Source: Actinomycetes bacterium (GTDB taxonomy: Bacteria > Actinomycetota > Thermoleophilia > RBG-16-64-13). From it: a DNA stretch of 64,000 nt. The notes beneath the pieces were generated by a model, which saw only the letters and a list, made by a program, of their open reading frames with translations, did not search any database and had not been told where the DNA came from. Positions 16,953 to 25,180 of the stretch are shown here, piece by piece (positions within the stretch are counted from its first letter, which is position 1; each line of letters opens with the position of its first letter). Made by a program: the position numbers and the translations under genes. The stretch covers positions 62,001 through 126,000 of the forward strand of contig JAGXFV010000049.1 in assembly GCA_024637095.1 (NCBI GenBank), in the 5' to 3' direction.

Positions 16953-17732
16953 GTGGAACTGGTAGTGCTGGGCTCGAGCGGATGGTTTCCCCGGGGTCCG
17001 CGGGCGACGCCTTCGTTAGCCGTGCGCGAGGAGGACCGGTTGATCGTGTTCGATGCCGGCACGGGAATCGCCCATCTGCGCGAGGAGGGTTTTCGGCATC
17101 TGTTGCCCGAACACGGCGAGATACACCTGTTTCTCTCTCACCTTCATTTGGACCACACGGTCGGCCTGAGTTTTCTCCCGGCCCTGTGGTCGAATCCCGT
17201 GGTACTCCACGTCCCGGATCGCGAGACCACGGGCTATCCACCCGGCGAGGTCTTGGACCGCCTGATCGGTCCGCCCTTCTTCCCTCACGGTTTCGCGGGG
17301 TTCCCAATGGACATCCGGATTGAGCCTTTGACGGATGGCGAGTTCGAGATCCCCCCGCTGCGTGTTCGCGCGCGAAGGCAGAAACATCCGGGAGGTTCCT
17401 TCGGCTTCCGCGTCGGCGACCGGCTAGTGTTCCTGACGGACACGGTCTACGATGAGGGGTCCGCCGATTTTGCCCGTGGAGCGCGTCTGCTGGTTCACGA
17501 AGCCTGGATCCGCGGCCATGAGGATTCCGAGCAGCTGAAAGCTGGATTGAACGCGCACACCTCGGCGGAAGGGGCCGCCAGAGTCGCGCGAGACGCAGGC
17601 GTCGAGGAGCTCCTCCTCAGTCACCTCACCCCGCTGCGGGACGAAGGCTTCCATCAGGAGATGCTTGCCACGGCCCGGGCGATCTTCCCCCGGACGTTTC
17701 TCTGCAGCGACGGACTCTCCCGCCTGCTTTAG
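16953..17732 (+). CDS. MBL-fold metal-dependent hydrolase (RNase Z-like)
   Basis: 259 residues from GTG 16953, which has GGGAAGGAG nine bases upstream. The N-terminus is LGSSGWFPRGPR...SLAV, typical of the RNase Z/ElaC and related phosphodiesterase branch, followed by the metal motif SHLHLDHTVGL (HxHxDH), an FLTDT segment giving the metal-bridging Asp, and LLSHLTP near the end with the last His. It is short for RNase Z and lacks an obvious exosite arm, so a specific tRNA role is not supported. Substrate unknown. Downstream of corA by 52 bases and convergent with the M28-like gene. Confidence 0.85.
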   Translation: MELVVLGSSGWFPRGPRATPSLAVREEDRLIVFDAGTGIAHLREEGFRHLLPEHGEIHLFLSHLHLDHTVGLSFLPALWSNPVVLHVPDRETTGYPPGEVLDRLIGPPFFPHGFAGFPMDIRIEPLTDGEFEIPPLRVRARRQKHPGGSFGFRVGDRLVFLTDTVYDEGSADFARGARLLVHEAWIRGHEDSEQLKAGLNAHTSAEGAARVARDAGVEELLLSHLTPLRDEGFHQEMLATARAIFPRTFLCSDGLSRLL

Positions 17733-17768
17733 GGGAGGACGCGAGTCATCTCGACCGGGAGCCCGCCG

Positions 17769-19586
17769 CTAGATCCGGCGCACGCGCGGCCACGGCGCGG
17801 GAACGGCCGCCATGCCTTCTCTGCGCTCCAGAGTCTCCACGGGGAGAAGGCGAAGGCGGCGCACCCCCATGAGGAGCAGGAAGCTGGCCGTTAGCAGCGC
17901 CGTGGCCAGCGGCCCGCGCACGCCGTAGGCTCCGGACACAGTCTGCACCAGCAGGTACCACCAGCCATCCAGCCAGCCCAGAGGTGTTTCCAGGGCCAGG
18001 TAGGCGTAAAGCGTGAGCGGCGCGATCAGTCCGGCGAGCAGGAGCCCGGCATTGTGTCGAAGCCGCGGCCACTGTCCGAAGCTAAAGTATTTGGGTTCGA
18101 AGAAGCAGGTGGCCAGGGGCCAGAGCCAGGCAGCGGTAATCGCCGTCAGCAGACTGAACGGGGAGTGGCTCGCCAGCAGCGCCAGTCCTGCCAAGAGCAC
18201 CAATAGCCCGCTGCCCAGCTTGGCCATCTCGGCCATCACCACCGGCTCCCGCGGCTTGAGATATCCCAGGAAATGCCGCGACACTATGAAGGTCACCAGA
18301 CCGGCGATCAGCAGGCCCAGAGTCAGGGGTAACTTGGGTTCGGTGGCCTCCGCCGAGGTCCATGGGGCGGCACCCTCGAAGCGCGGAAGCAGGCCGGTGT
18401 GTCCGGCGACGACGGCCAAGCCGAGCACGGCTGCCACCGGGAGCACGAAGGAGAGAACGTTGCGGATGTAGCGCAGCCAGGATTCGGGCCGTATCTGAAT
18501 GACCGCCAGCCAGGTGAGGGCCATAACCCCGGAGGGCAGTAGCATCAGGTAGGCGAGCACGTTGAGGGCGCGGTGTGTCAGATATCGTCCGGAAGGCAGC
18601 ACGAGCGCGGCCGGCGCCGCCTCGGGAACTGCTGTGCCGCGATCCAGCGTGAGTATTAGCCTCTCGATGGCGGCGCCCTGATTGGCCATGGCCTCCGGCG
18701 TCAACGTGCCCTCAGTGAGGTCGAACAGCGAGATGGTGGGGATCCCTTTTTCGAGCCCCGCCACCTGTTCCCCGGCCTCGAGGCGCAGGGCGTGACCCGC
18801 GATCTGATGGCCCAGCCCCGGAAGCTCCAGGCTGATCTCCGCCTTGCGCAAGATCTCCTGGGTGAGCTGCACATACCAGCCCGGTGTCACCGTGTTTTCT
18901 CCCATTACGCCGGCTGTGAGGCGGGTGCGCTCGGCTTTGCCGAGGCCTTGAATCGACAGCACGCTCTTCACCGCCACGCCGTCCAGCGAGTCCAGGTACT
19001 TCTTTAGACCCAGGCCCCCGTAGCCCCCGCCCTCCGTCGATAGCAACACGATGGTCTTCTCGTGAGGACGGGCAAAGAAGGTCTGGGCAAGCTCCAGAAG
19101 CATCGCCGTGCCCGAGGCGTTTGCGACCGGTGTGAGCGGGGTGTCCAGGCGGTCTGCCCGTGGGGCCGAGATGACGAGGGTCTCTGCGGATTGGCCGGGT
19201 AGCGTGACGACGACGTTGCGCAGTTCTCGGCTATCTTCGCCGAGGTCGGCATCGAAGGTCTGAACCTCGGCCCCCAAACCGAGTTCGCCGAGCCGTTCTT
19301 CAAGCCAGGAGGCCGCCTGAGAACTCTCCTCGCTGCCCACGGGGCGCTCTGGATGAACGCCGGCCAGCTCCTCTGCCGCGCGAAACGAACGGTCTCCGTC
19401 GAAGAAGGTGAGCTCGGTCGAAAGCTCGGGAATCGCGTCCGGCAAAGAGATAGAGAGGAAGATCGCGGCGAGGACGAGCGCGGCCAGCCCGGCGCTGATG
19501 ACATAGACAACCTTGCGCCACTGCCAGATGTAGTCGGCCAGGCGTCGTCGAACTGTTGACTGGTGAATACCGCCCCGGGAAGCCAT
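17769..19586 (-). CDS. Membrane protein with degenerate M28-peptidase-like domain
   Basis: 605 residues from ATG 19586. One transmembrane helix near the N-terminus (about 25-47) is followed by an extracytoplasmic M28/Zn-peptidase-like domain (about 60-330), then about seven hydrophobic segments to the C-terminus. The fold markers are visible (a PVGSEESSQAASWL start, then NASGTAMLLELAQTF), but the catalytic metal ligands appear to be lost. Where active M28 enzymes have His-x-Asp and a D-N-A-S-G motif, this protein has SAPRADR and VANASG, and the usual E-E block is TEGGG. The plan resembles non-peptidase M28 relatives such as GAA1 or nicalin. I would expect a binding or assembly role rather than proteolysis. 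Second gene after the FlgM-like gene, 124 bases apart. Confidence 0.7.
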   Translation of the reverse strand: MASRGGIHQSTVRRRLADYIWQWRKVVYVISAGLAALVLAAIFLSISLPDAIPELSTELTFFDGDRSFRAAEELAGVHPERPVGSEESSQAASWLEERLGELGLGAEVQTFDADLGEDSRELRNVVVTLPGQSAETLVISAPRADRLDTPLTPVANASGTAMLLELAQTFFARPHEKTIVLLSTEGGGYGGLGLKKYLDSLDGVAVKSVLSIQGLGKAERTRLTAGVMGENTVTPGWYVQLTQEILRKAEISLELPGLGHQIAGHALRLEAGEQVAGLEKGIPTISLFDLTEGTLTPEAMANQGAAIERLILTLDRGTAVPEAAPAALVLPSGRYLTHRALNVLAYLMLLPSGVMALTWLAVIQIRPESWLRYIRNVLSFVLPVAAVLGLAVVAGHTGLLPRFEGAAPWTSAEATEPKLPLTLGLLIAGLVTFIVSRHFLGYLKPREPVVMAEMAKLGSGLLVLLAGLALLASHSPFSLLTAITAAWLWPLATCFFEPKYFSFGQWPRLRHNAGLLLAGLIAPLTLYAYLALETPLGWLDGWWYLLVQTVSGAYGVRGPLATALLTASFLLLMGVRRLRLLPVETLERREGMAAVPAPWPRVRRI

Positions 19587-19710
19587 AGGGACCCATTCTA
19601 GTCCTTGTGGAGACGGCGGGCCAAATGCGCGGCCCATGGTGGCGCCGGAGGGCCGAGCCGAGGCGGGCGGCGGAGAGGGGGTGGCGCTACGTCAACAGTT
19701 GCGCAGGGCG

Positions 19711-20001
19711 CTAATCTGTCGCTGTCCGGTCCGTACTCTTCTCGTAGCGGCCGGAGATCTGATCGCAGAGAGCGCGGCCGATCATCTTGTCGGCCACCAT
19801 TTCGGGAGGGATCTCGTATCCGTCGCCCGAAAGCAGTTCGCGCAGGCTCTTGATGCGCACAGTCCGTACCTCAGGGCTGAGGCCATGAGGCCCCGCTTTG
19901 CCGCCTCCTCGAGGTTGAGTCTCGGGGTTAGTCGGTTCTCGGGAATCGGGTGCGGATAGGTAGTGCAGGCATTTTAGGATCTGGTCGGTCGAAATGATCA
20001 C
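19711..20001 (-). CDS. Small FlgM-like protein
   Basis: 96 residues from GTG 20001, preceded by GAGGGAG. The C-terminal half (VRTVRIKSLRELLSGDGY, then IPPEMVADKMIG) resembles the sigma-28-binding region of FlgM anti-sigma factors: a short helix, a G-x-Y turn, then a pattern of the V-A-D-K-M type. The N-terminal 40 residues are polar and Pro/Gly-rich, as expected of a disordered FlgM N-terminus. No flagellar gene is in the window. It lies divergent from moeA with 103 bases between, and upstream of the M28-like gene. Similarity is by eye only; it could be an unrelated small regulator. Confidence 0.55.
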   Translation of the reverse strand: MIISTDQILKCLHYLSAPDSREPTNPETQPRGGGKAGPHGLSPEVRTVRIKSLRELLSGDGYEIPPEMVADKMIGRALCDQISGRYEKSTDRTATD

Positions 20002-20104
20002 GCGTTCTCCCTCGGGGGCATGGCGAGCGCCTCGTGTTATTCTGGCTTATCGACCCTTCGCGGCACCTTCTTTACACTCATCGTGCAAACAGGAGGCCTC
20101 CATT

Positions 20105-21325
20105 TTGATCTCGATCGAGGAAGCTCTAGACCTCATCCTTGGCCAGGTGCGGGCTCTTCCGCCGATCCGCCTTCCTTTGACCGAGACTCTCGGCCGCGCG
20201 CTCGCCGAGGATGTATTTTCGCAGGACGATATCCCGCCCTTCGACAACTCAGCCATGGACGGCTTCGCGGTGCGAGCCGAGGATCTGCGGGGGGCGACGG
20301 CAGCCGCACCTGCGGCTCTGCGGTTGACCGAGACTATTCAGGCGGGCGGCAACAGTGAGCGACCGGTGCAGTCCGGGGAGGCTGCGAAGATCATGACCGG
20401 GGCGCCTGTGCCTCCGGGTGCCGACACCGTGGTCAAAGTCGAGGTGACCGAAGAGCGCGAGGGCCGGGTGTTCATTTCTGAAGATCCTGGTGAAGGCGCG
20501 AACATCCGTCAAGCCGGGGAGGACATCGAGTCCGGCGACCGGGTGCTGGAACGCGGAGATCCCATTGGGCCCGCCGAAATGGGACTGCTCGCCAGCGTGG
20601 GCCGGGCGGAGGTGGAGGTTCACGGAGCGCCGCGGATCGCCATCATCGCGACCGGGAGCGAATTGGTGCCACCCGGGACTCCGCTCGCTGCGGGTCAGAT
20701 CAGGGACTCAAACAGCTACACCCTGTTCTCTCTGTGCAGGGAGATGGGACTGGAGCCGGACAGGTTGGGCATCGCCCCTGACGAGTACTCGGCCACTCGA
20801 CAGATGATCGAGGCCGGGCTCGACTACGACGTGCTGTTGACCTCGGGAGGGGTTTCGGTGGGCGAGTTCGATTTTGTCAAAGAGGTGCAGGACGATCTCG
20901 GGGTAGAGCGCTTGCTGTGGAAGGTGGCGATGAAGCCGGGCAAGCCTCTGGTGTTCGGGCGGCGGGGGGACGCGCTTGTCTTCGGCACTCCCGGCAATCC
21001 CGTTGCGGTGATGGTCGCCTTCGAGGTTTTCATCCGCCCCGCGCTCGTCAAGATGATGGGGTTCGCCCGATATCGGCGACCGCTGCGGCGCGCGGTGTTG
21101 GACGAACCCGTGCGTAACCGGCACGGAAGGGTTCACGTGATGCGCGTGCGGGCCCGCGAAGAGACGGATGGGCGCTGGCACGTGCGCTCGACGGGACCCC
21201 AGGGATCGGGGATTCTGCGCTCAATGCACTTGGCCAACGGTCTTATATTCATCCCCACGGATAGCCCGCAGATGGAGCCGGGGGAAGAAGTCGACCTTAT
21301 GCTCCTGCGTGAGAACCTGGTCTGA
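20105..21325 (+). CDS. moeA: Molybdopterin molybdenumtransferase
   Basis: 406 residues. The MoeA core is clear: an SMDGFAVRA-type segment (NSAMDGFAVRAED), the PPGADTVV block, the GSELVPPG motif starting the MoaB-like domain, TSGGVSVGEFDF, and the PGKPLVFG...GTPGNPVAV signature. It inserts molybdate into adenylated molybdopterin in the cytoplasm. Start TTG 20105 is chosen for the AGGAGG eight bases upstream; an upstream in-frame extension has no such site. The C-terminal domain IV is present. It stands alone with no other moa or mog genes nearby, so Mo enzymes must be encoded elsewhere. Confidence 0.94.
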   Translation: MISIEEALDLILGQVRALPPIRLPLTETLGRALAEDVFSQDDIPPFDNSAMDGFAVRAEDLRGATAAAPAALRLTETIQAGGNSERPVQSGEAAKIMTGAPVPPGADTVVKVEVTEEREGRVFISEDPGEGANIRQAGEDIESGDRVLERGDPIGPAEMGLLASVGRAEVEVHGAPRIAIIATGSELVPPGTPLAAGQIRDSNSYTLFSLCREMGLEPDRLGIAPDEYSATRQMIEAGLDYDVLLTSGGVSVGEFDFVKEVQDDLGVERLLWKVAMKPGKPLVFGRRGDALVFGTPGNPVAVMVAFEVFIRPALVKMMGFARYRRPLRRAVLDEPVRNRHGRVHVMRVRAREETDGRWHVRSTGPQGSGILRSMHLANGLIFIPTDSPQMEPGEEVDLMLLRENLV

Positions 21326-21380
21326 CGAGGCGGGTTCGCCGAGGGGTGGTGTTCTCAGGTCACGTTTTCCTAACGTTTCG

Positions 21381-21409
21381 TTGAAACATTGCCCGACCCG
21401 GACTAGAAT
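21381..21409 (+). promoter_or_regulatory. Strong sigma-70-type promoter
   Basis: TTGAAA (21381-21386) and TAGAAT (21404-21409) are exactly 17 bases apart, the best promoter match I found in the window. Transcription would start at about 21416-21417, right at the ATG of a 27-codon mini-ORF. Confidence 0.65.
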
Positions 21410-21416
21410 GATCCCC

Positions 21417-21500
21417 ATGAATGCCGCCACGGATCGGAGGAGGGTCCCCGATAAGACGGGATCCTTGCGGGAAGCCTCCTTTGGGGGTGCGTTTATTTGA
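21417..21500 (+). CDS. Possible leaderless 27-residue leader peptide or small structured RNA
   Basis: Starting at the predicted transcription start, ATG 21417 opens a 27-codon frame that stops at TGA 21498-21500, one base before a strong terminator hairpin. The peptide is basic in the middle (DRRRVPDKTGS) and has no family I know. The RNA itself can fold: AGGAGG pairs with CCTCCT later in the same stretch, and GGATC pairs with GATCC. The unit may be a leader peptide or attenuator for the small HTH gene at 21578, or an independent small RNA. The sequence cannot decide which. Confidence 0.35.
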   Translation: MNAATDRRRVPDKTGSLREASFGGAFI

Positions 21501-21533
21501 GGCCTGGTAGCCCTGTGCTGCCGGGCCTTTTTC
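21501..21533 (+). terminator. Rho-independent terminator ahead of the small HTH gene
   Basis: An 11-bp stem with two G-U pairs (GGCCTGGTAGC 21501-21511 with GCTGCCGGGCC 21517-21527), a 5-base loop and then TTTTTC. It sits 45 bases upstream of the next gene and 174 bases after moeA. Confidence 0.85.
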
Positions 21534-21577
21534 GTTCCGGACGGCCCAACGGCTGAACACCACGGAAAGGAGCGGTG

Positions 21578-21763
21578 ATGGCGAACCACTTCACCCCGGA
21601 GGAACTGGCAAGAGAGTTTGGCTTGGAGACAAAGGAGATCGTCCAGTTCTGCTTCCGTGAAGGGATTCCCATCTACAAGGGCAAGGTCGACCGCAGTCTG
21701 TTGAGCGTGGTCATGGACGCAAGGGGTGCCAAGCCTGCCGACAGGGAGGCAGCCACCGTCTAG
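21578..21763 (+). CDS. Small putative helix-turn-helix protein
   Basis: 61 residues from ATG 21578, with GGAAAGGAG upstream. The sequence (TPEELAREFGLETKEIVQFCFREGIPIYKG) has the helix-turn-helix pattern of small MerR- or excisionase-like DNA-binding domains, in which a short beta hairpin follows the second helix. There is no effector domain. It is bracketed by two strong terminators, so it forms its own short transcript unless the upstream terminator is read through. Function unknown; probably transcriptional regulation. Confidence 0.65.
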   Translation: MANHFTPEELAREFGLETKEIVQFCFREGIPIYKGKVDRSLLSVVMDARGAKPADREAATV

Positions 21764-21808
21764 ATGGTGGCCCCCGCAGAGCACGGGGACAATTCAGAAT
21801 CAAGAGTC

Positions 21809-21838
21809 GGGGCCCTCGGGTGGGGCCCCTATTCTTTT
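21809..21838 (+). terminator. Rho-independent terminator of the small HTH gene
   Basis: A 7-bp G/C stem (GGGGCCC 21809-21815 with 21823-21829) and 7-base loop, followed by TATTCTTTT, 46 bases past the stop. Confidence 0.8.
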
Positions 21839-21937
21839 GGAGCTAGTGGCTCCCGCAGACAGATGAGTTTGCCGTCCGCTTTGGGGGTGGGCATTTTCGC
21901 CTCGAGCGGGGCGGAACGTGGGAGGCAGCGCATTCGC

Positions 21938-23869
21938 TTAGAGCAGGTCCTCCAAATTGCGGAGGATGGTCTCCCGCCAGCGACCCGCGTGATCGCCGAG
22001 CGGTGAGGGAGAGGTGCCATTCGGCAGGTTGACCAGCACGGCGCCTTTCGCGCCCTCTTTGACCCAGCGCCGAACCGCCATGACGCCGTCGAGCTCGGTC
22101 TGTTCCAGCGAGATCAGGGGACCGGGTGACTCCGACTCGAAGTCCAACGTCCGCAGAACGCGCCCTATCTCGAGTGCGGCGGTTGCCCGAGTGACATTGA
22201 GAGCCGCTCTTAGTTCCCCGTCCCAGACGAGGTTGACCCGGGCTTCCCGGCCGCGGCTTCCGTCTGCATAAGGCCAAAGGGCGGCGAAGCGCAACGAGCA
22301 GGCATCCCGCAAAGCGCGATGGGAGCGCCTCAAGCCCTGCAGCGCTTCGAACCCCTCGCGGACCCTGCCCGCCTCCTCGTATCTCTGCTCGCGTGACAAC
22401 CGGCGCATCAGTCGGTCGGCGCGGGCCTGGGGACTCTCCTCCAGTTCAACCGGCTCGCCTCTCAGCCAAGCTGCCAGCCGGTCTGCCAGCTCGTCGTGGC
22501 GGGCCTTTCGCTCTTCGGTCGAGCAGGGCCGTAGGCAGCGGTCCGTTTGACCATAGATGCAGGGGGTTGCCGCCGGGGTCTGACAGCGCCTTAGGGGATA
22601 GCAACGCTGCAGCAGTTCGATGGCGGCGTTGACGCGGGAGCGGCCGCGATAGGGGCCGCAGGCCTCTACTGCAGAGGCATCGCCGTTGCTCTGCCCGCTG
22701 CGGCTGAACCGGCGGTCGCTGACGTAGAGACGCATCCCGGCTTCTTCCTGTGCCAGTTTGACGTAGACGTAGTTCTCTGGCCGCCGCCCGTAGATGTTAG
22801 CGGGTGGCCGATGCTCCAGGATGAGTTGCTGTTCTTTGACCACAGCCTCGAGGGAGGTTCCCAGGGGCTCGTGTTCCACCCGGGAGAGCTTCTTGATGGC
22901 CTGACGCACCTTGCGCGAGTGCGCGGCTCCGGAGAGGAAGTAGGAACGCACCCGCTCGCGCAGGTTCTCGGCCTTGCCCACATATAGCGGATTGCCTTCA
23001 GCATCGAGGAACAGATAGACCCCGGGCGCTTTTGGCAGGTCCTGGGTCAAAGCCAGTTTGTGCCGGTCGCCTTTGTGGCTGGGATCGGCGAAGCTCCGGA
23101 GCTCGCCCAGCCTGGTGATCCCCTGCTCCTGCAGCCGGCCCACCAGATGCGCGAAGACGTGAGCGGTGGCCTGCGCGTCCGCGAGGGCGCGGTGACATGC
23201 CTGCACCGGCGAACCCAGGCTCGCGGCCACCGTCCCCAGCCGGTAGTTGGGAAGGCCGGGCGCCGCCCGCCGCGCCAGGGAGACCGTGTCGATGGCGTCG
23301 TCTCCCAGGCGCCTACCCTTGAGGCGACCCAGCTCGTAATTGAGGAAGCTCAGGTCGAAAGTGGGGTTATGGGCGACGATCACCGCACCTCTGAGGAAGT
23401 CCAGGAAGTGTGGCATCACCTGCTCGATCCGGGGAGAGTTGACCACCATTTGCGGGGTAATCCCGGTGATCTCGACCACCTTGGGGTGAATGGGCCGCTG
23501 CGGATTGACCAGCGTCTCGAAGATGGCAACCTCCTGGAGACCCTCGAGGCGAACCGCGCCGATCTCCGTGATCTTGCCGATCCCCGGCCGCATGCCCGTG
23601 GTCTCCAGGTCGAGGACCACGAAAGTGATCTCACTCAGGTCGGGATCCTGGATTTTCCAACTTGCCAGACTGAGCGTGCTGGGGCTGTTCCAGGCAAAGC
23701 GGTGATCGCTCCTGACGATGGCGTCCATAGCCTCGCGGCAGAGCCCCTCCGGCGCCGCTTTTAGCGCCAGCACCCGGGAGGCGGCTTCGATATGGTCTAC
23801 CGGCTCACCGCGAAGGAGGAGCATGTCATAGAGATCGTCAGCCAGTCCTAGAGCAAGCTGGAGCTGCAA
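21938..23869 (-). CDS. DEDDh 3'-5' exonuclease fused to GIY-YIG (UvrC-like) nuclease
   Basis: About 643 residues. A DnaQ-type exonuclease domain (about 75-245) shows Exo I VVLDLETTGM, Exo II AHNPTFDLSFL and Exo III-epsilon HRALADAQAT. A UvrC N-terminal GIY-YIG domain follows (PGVYLFLDAEGNPLYVGKAENLRERVRSYF), then a Cys-bearing region (CIYGQTDRCLRPC) and a helical UVR-like stretch. The UvrC C-terminal RNase H-like and HhH domains are missing. The same fusion occurs in actinobacteria (M. tuberculosis Rv2191 type) and resembles Cho. Probable role in DNA repair. The best start is TTG 23869, five bases after the cyclodeaminase stop, but no ribosome site is obvious and the frame runs further upstream. 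Confidence 0.88.
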   Translation of the reverse strand: MQLQLALGLADDLYDMLLLRGEPVDHIEAASRVLALKAAPEGLCREAMDAIVRSDHRFAWNSPSTLSLASWKIQDPDLSEITFVVLDLETTGMRPGIGKITEIGAVRLEGLQEVAIFETLVNPQRPIHPKVVEITGITPQMVVNSPRIEQVMPHFLDFLRGAVIVAHNPTFDLSFLNYELGRLKGRRLGDDAIDTVSLARRAAPGLPNYRLGTVAASLGSPVQACHRALADAQATAHVFAHLVGRLQEQGITRLGELRSFADPSHKGDRHKLALTQDLPKAPGVYLFLDAEGNPLYVGKAENLRERVRSYFLSGAAHSRKVRQAIKKLSRVEHEPLGTSLEAVVKEQQLILEHRPPANIYGRRPENYVYVKLAQEEAGMRLYVSDRRFSRSGQSNGDASAVEACGPYRGRSRVNAAIELLQRCYPLRRCQTPAATPCIYGQTDRCLRPCSTEERKARHDELADRLAAWLRGEPVELEESPQARADRLMRRLSREQRYEEAGRVREGFEALQGLRRSHRALRDACSLRFAALWPYADGSRGREARVNLVWDGELRAALNVTRATAALEIGRVLRTLDFESESPGPLISLEQTELDGVMAVRRWVKEGAKGAVLVNLPNGTSPSPLGDHAGRWRETILRNLEDLL

Positions 23870-23873
23870 AGGA

Positions 23874-24533
23874 TCAGCCGGCGTCCGCGTAATCCGGGGC
23901 GGTCTGCAGCAAGATGCGCTGGGCTTCCGCCTGCTGGGCTTCCAGCCGGGCGCCAAGCTCGGCGATCCTCGACCGCGCAAGGTGCTGGGCGTCTTCGCCG
24001 CTCAAGGAGCTCGAGTTGATCTTGGCGTTTCGCAGGGAGCCTCGCGCGGAAGCCTCAGCCAGGTCCATCGCCGCGACCAGGTCGCCCATCACCGGCGTGC
24101 TGACGGCGGGGATGGTCTGTGCGGCCATGGAGTAAACCTCCAGGCTGGCCGCCGCCAGTTGCAACGGGATTTCGATCGCCTGGAGCAGGGCTCCGTCCAG
24201 AGCGGCGCAGCGCGCCTCTCGCTCCTGCTGGTTGCTCTGCGGCAGGCGTAGCGCCCGCTTCACCTGTTGGTAGGCGACCACATCCTCGTCGATCAGATCC
24301 TCGATGCGGTGAAGCAGGGGATCGACCGAAATGTGGCAGCGACCGACGGTTTGCTCGTCCTGCTGGGAGCGGCCGTTGGTGCGTGAGGCGATGTGACAGG
24401 CCAGACTGACCAGTGCCGCGGCCGAGGCTCCGGCCAGGGCGAGCGCAGACCCGCCCGCAACTTCGCGGGATCTGCCCGATAGGCTCAGCAAGAACGAGCG
24501 CAAGGAATCGTCGACGTAGCTCGGCGCAGGCAC
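23874..24533 (-). CDS. Cyclodeaminase/cyclohydrolase family protein (FTCD C-terminal/FchA-like)
   Basis: 219 residues from GTG 24533, chosen for the GGGAGGGAGAG just upstream. The family marks are an early [22 protein letters not shown] stretch (the GGG.xAA-type folate-binding segment) and [27 protein letters not shown] near the C-terminus. Members are methenyl-tetrahydrofolate cyclohydrolases or formimino-THF cyclodeaminases, acting on one-carbon folates in the cytoplasm. No fhs or folD gene is near. It sits directly upstream of the exonuclease fusion (four-base gap) and is divergent from the fatty-acid operon. Confidence 0.85.
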   Translation of the reverse strand: MPAPSYVDDSLRSFLLSLSGRSREVAGGSALALAGASAAALVSLACHIASRTNGRSQQDEQTVGRCHISVDPLLHRIEDLIDEDVVAYQQVKRALRLPQSNQQEREARCAALDGALLQAIEIPLQLAAASLEVYSMAAQTIPAVSTPVMGDLVAAMDLAEASARGSLRNAKINSSSLSGEDAQHLARSRIAELGARLEAQQAEAQRILLQTAPDYADAG

Positions 24534-24723
24534 GTTAGGCTCTCCCTCCCACACTTCGGCTGCAGCCACCTGCAAACAGGTGCAAGGCTACTCCACCGAT
24601 CGGACGGAAACCAGACTCCGCTTGCATTTGCTCGTGCTCTCGGGCTTAATTAGGAGCGCTCTTCAGCCCGGCGGTGGGAGACGGCTCCGCCAGGTCTTAC
24701 ACATTTCTAGGGGTGTGCACCTC

Positions 24724-25155
24724 ATGCTCGACAAGCAGCAGATCGAAGAAATCCTTCCTCACCGCGACCCCTTTCTCTGGCTGGACCGGGTGCTCGAGCT
24801 CGAGCCGGCCAAGCGGGTGGTGGCCGAAAAGACCCTGACCGGCGAGGAGGATGTCTTTCGGGGGCACTTCCCCGGTCATCCTGTCTTCCCCGGCGTGCTG
24901 CAGATCGAGGCTCTGGCCCAGTCCGGCGCCGTAGCAGTACTCTCTCTCGAGGAGAACCGGGGCAAGATCGCCCTTTTTGCCGCGGTGGACGACGTCCGTT
25001 TCAGACGGCAGGTGGTTCCCGGCGAGACCCTACGGTTCGAGGTCGAACTCACCCGGCTGCGTGGGACCATCGGCAAGGGGAAGGGCGTCGCCTATGTGGG
25101 CGAGGAAGTGGCCTGCTCGGCCAGCCTGACTTTCGCCCTGCTCGACCCGGCTTGA
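24724..25155 (+). CDS. fabZ: 3-hydroxyacyl-ACP dehydratase
   Basis: 143 residues with a hot-dog fold signature: [13 protein letters not shown] near the start, then [22 protein letters not shown], which carries the catalytic His (GHFPGHP) and Glu (QIEALAQ). It dehydrates 3-hydroxyacyl-ACP in fatty-acid elongation. ATG 24724 is preceded by AGGGGTG. First gene of a seven-gene fatty-acid operon. The 190-base divergent region before it contains a CACCTG-CAAA-CAGGTG inverted repeat near 24570, but I could not identify a known fatty-acid regulator site. Confidence 0.93.
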   Translation: MLDKQQIEEILPHRDPFLWLDRVLELEPAKRVVAEKTLTGEEDVFRGHFPGHPVFPGVLQIEALAQSGAVAVLSLEENRGKIALFAAVDDVRFRRQVVPGETLRFEVELTRLRGTIGKGKGVAYVGEEVACSASLTFALLDPA

Positions 25156-25180
25156 GCGCGGCCGGAAGAGAAGCCACGTC

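Noticed and set aside
15881..17062. 393-residue minus-strand open frame opposite corA
   Set aside because: It is antisense to a clear CorA gene, is rich in His/Gly/Arg and has no domain or ribosome site.
21384..21533. Known riboswitch upstream of the small HTH gene
   Set aside because: I compared it from memory with fluoride, glycine, cobalamin, TPP and Moco-type consensus features and saw no match. It is reported only as a structured leader.
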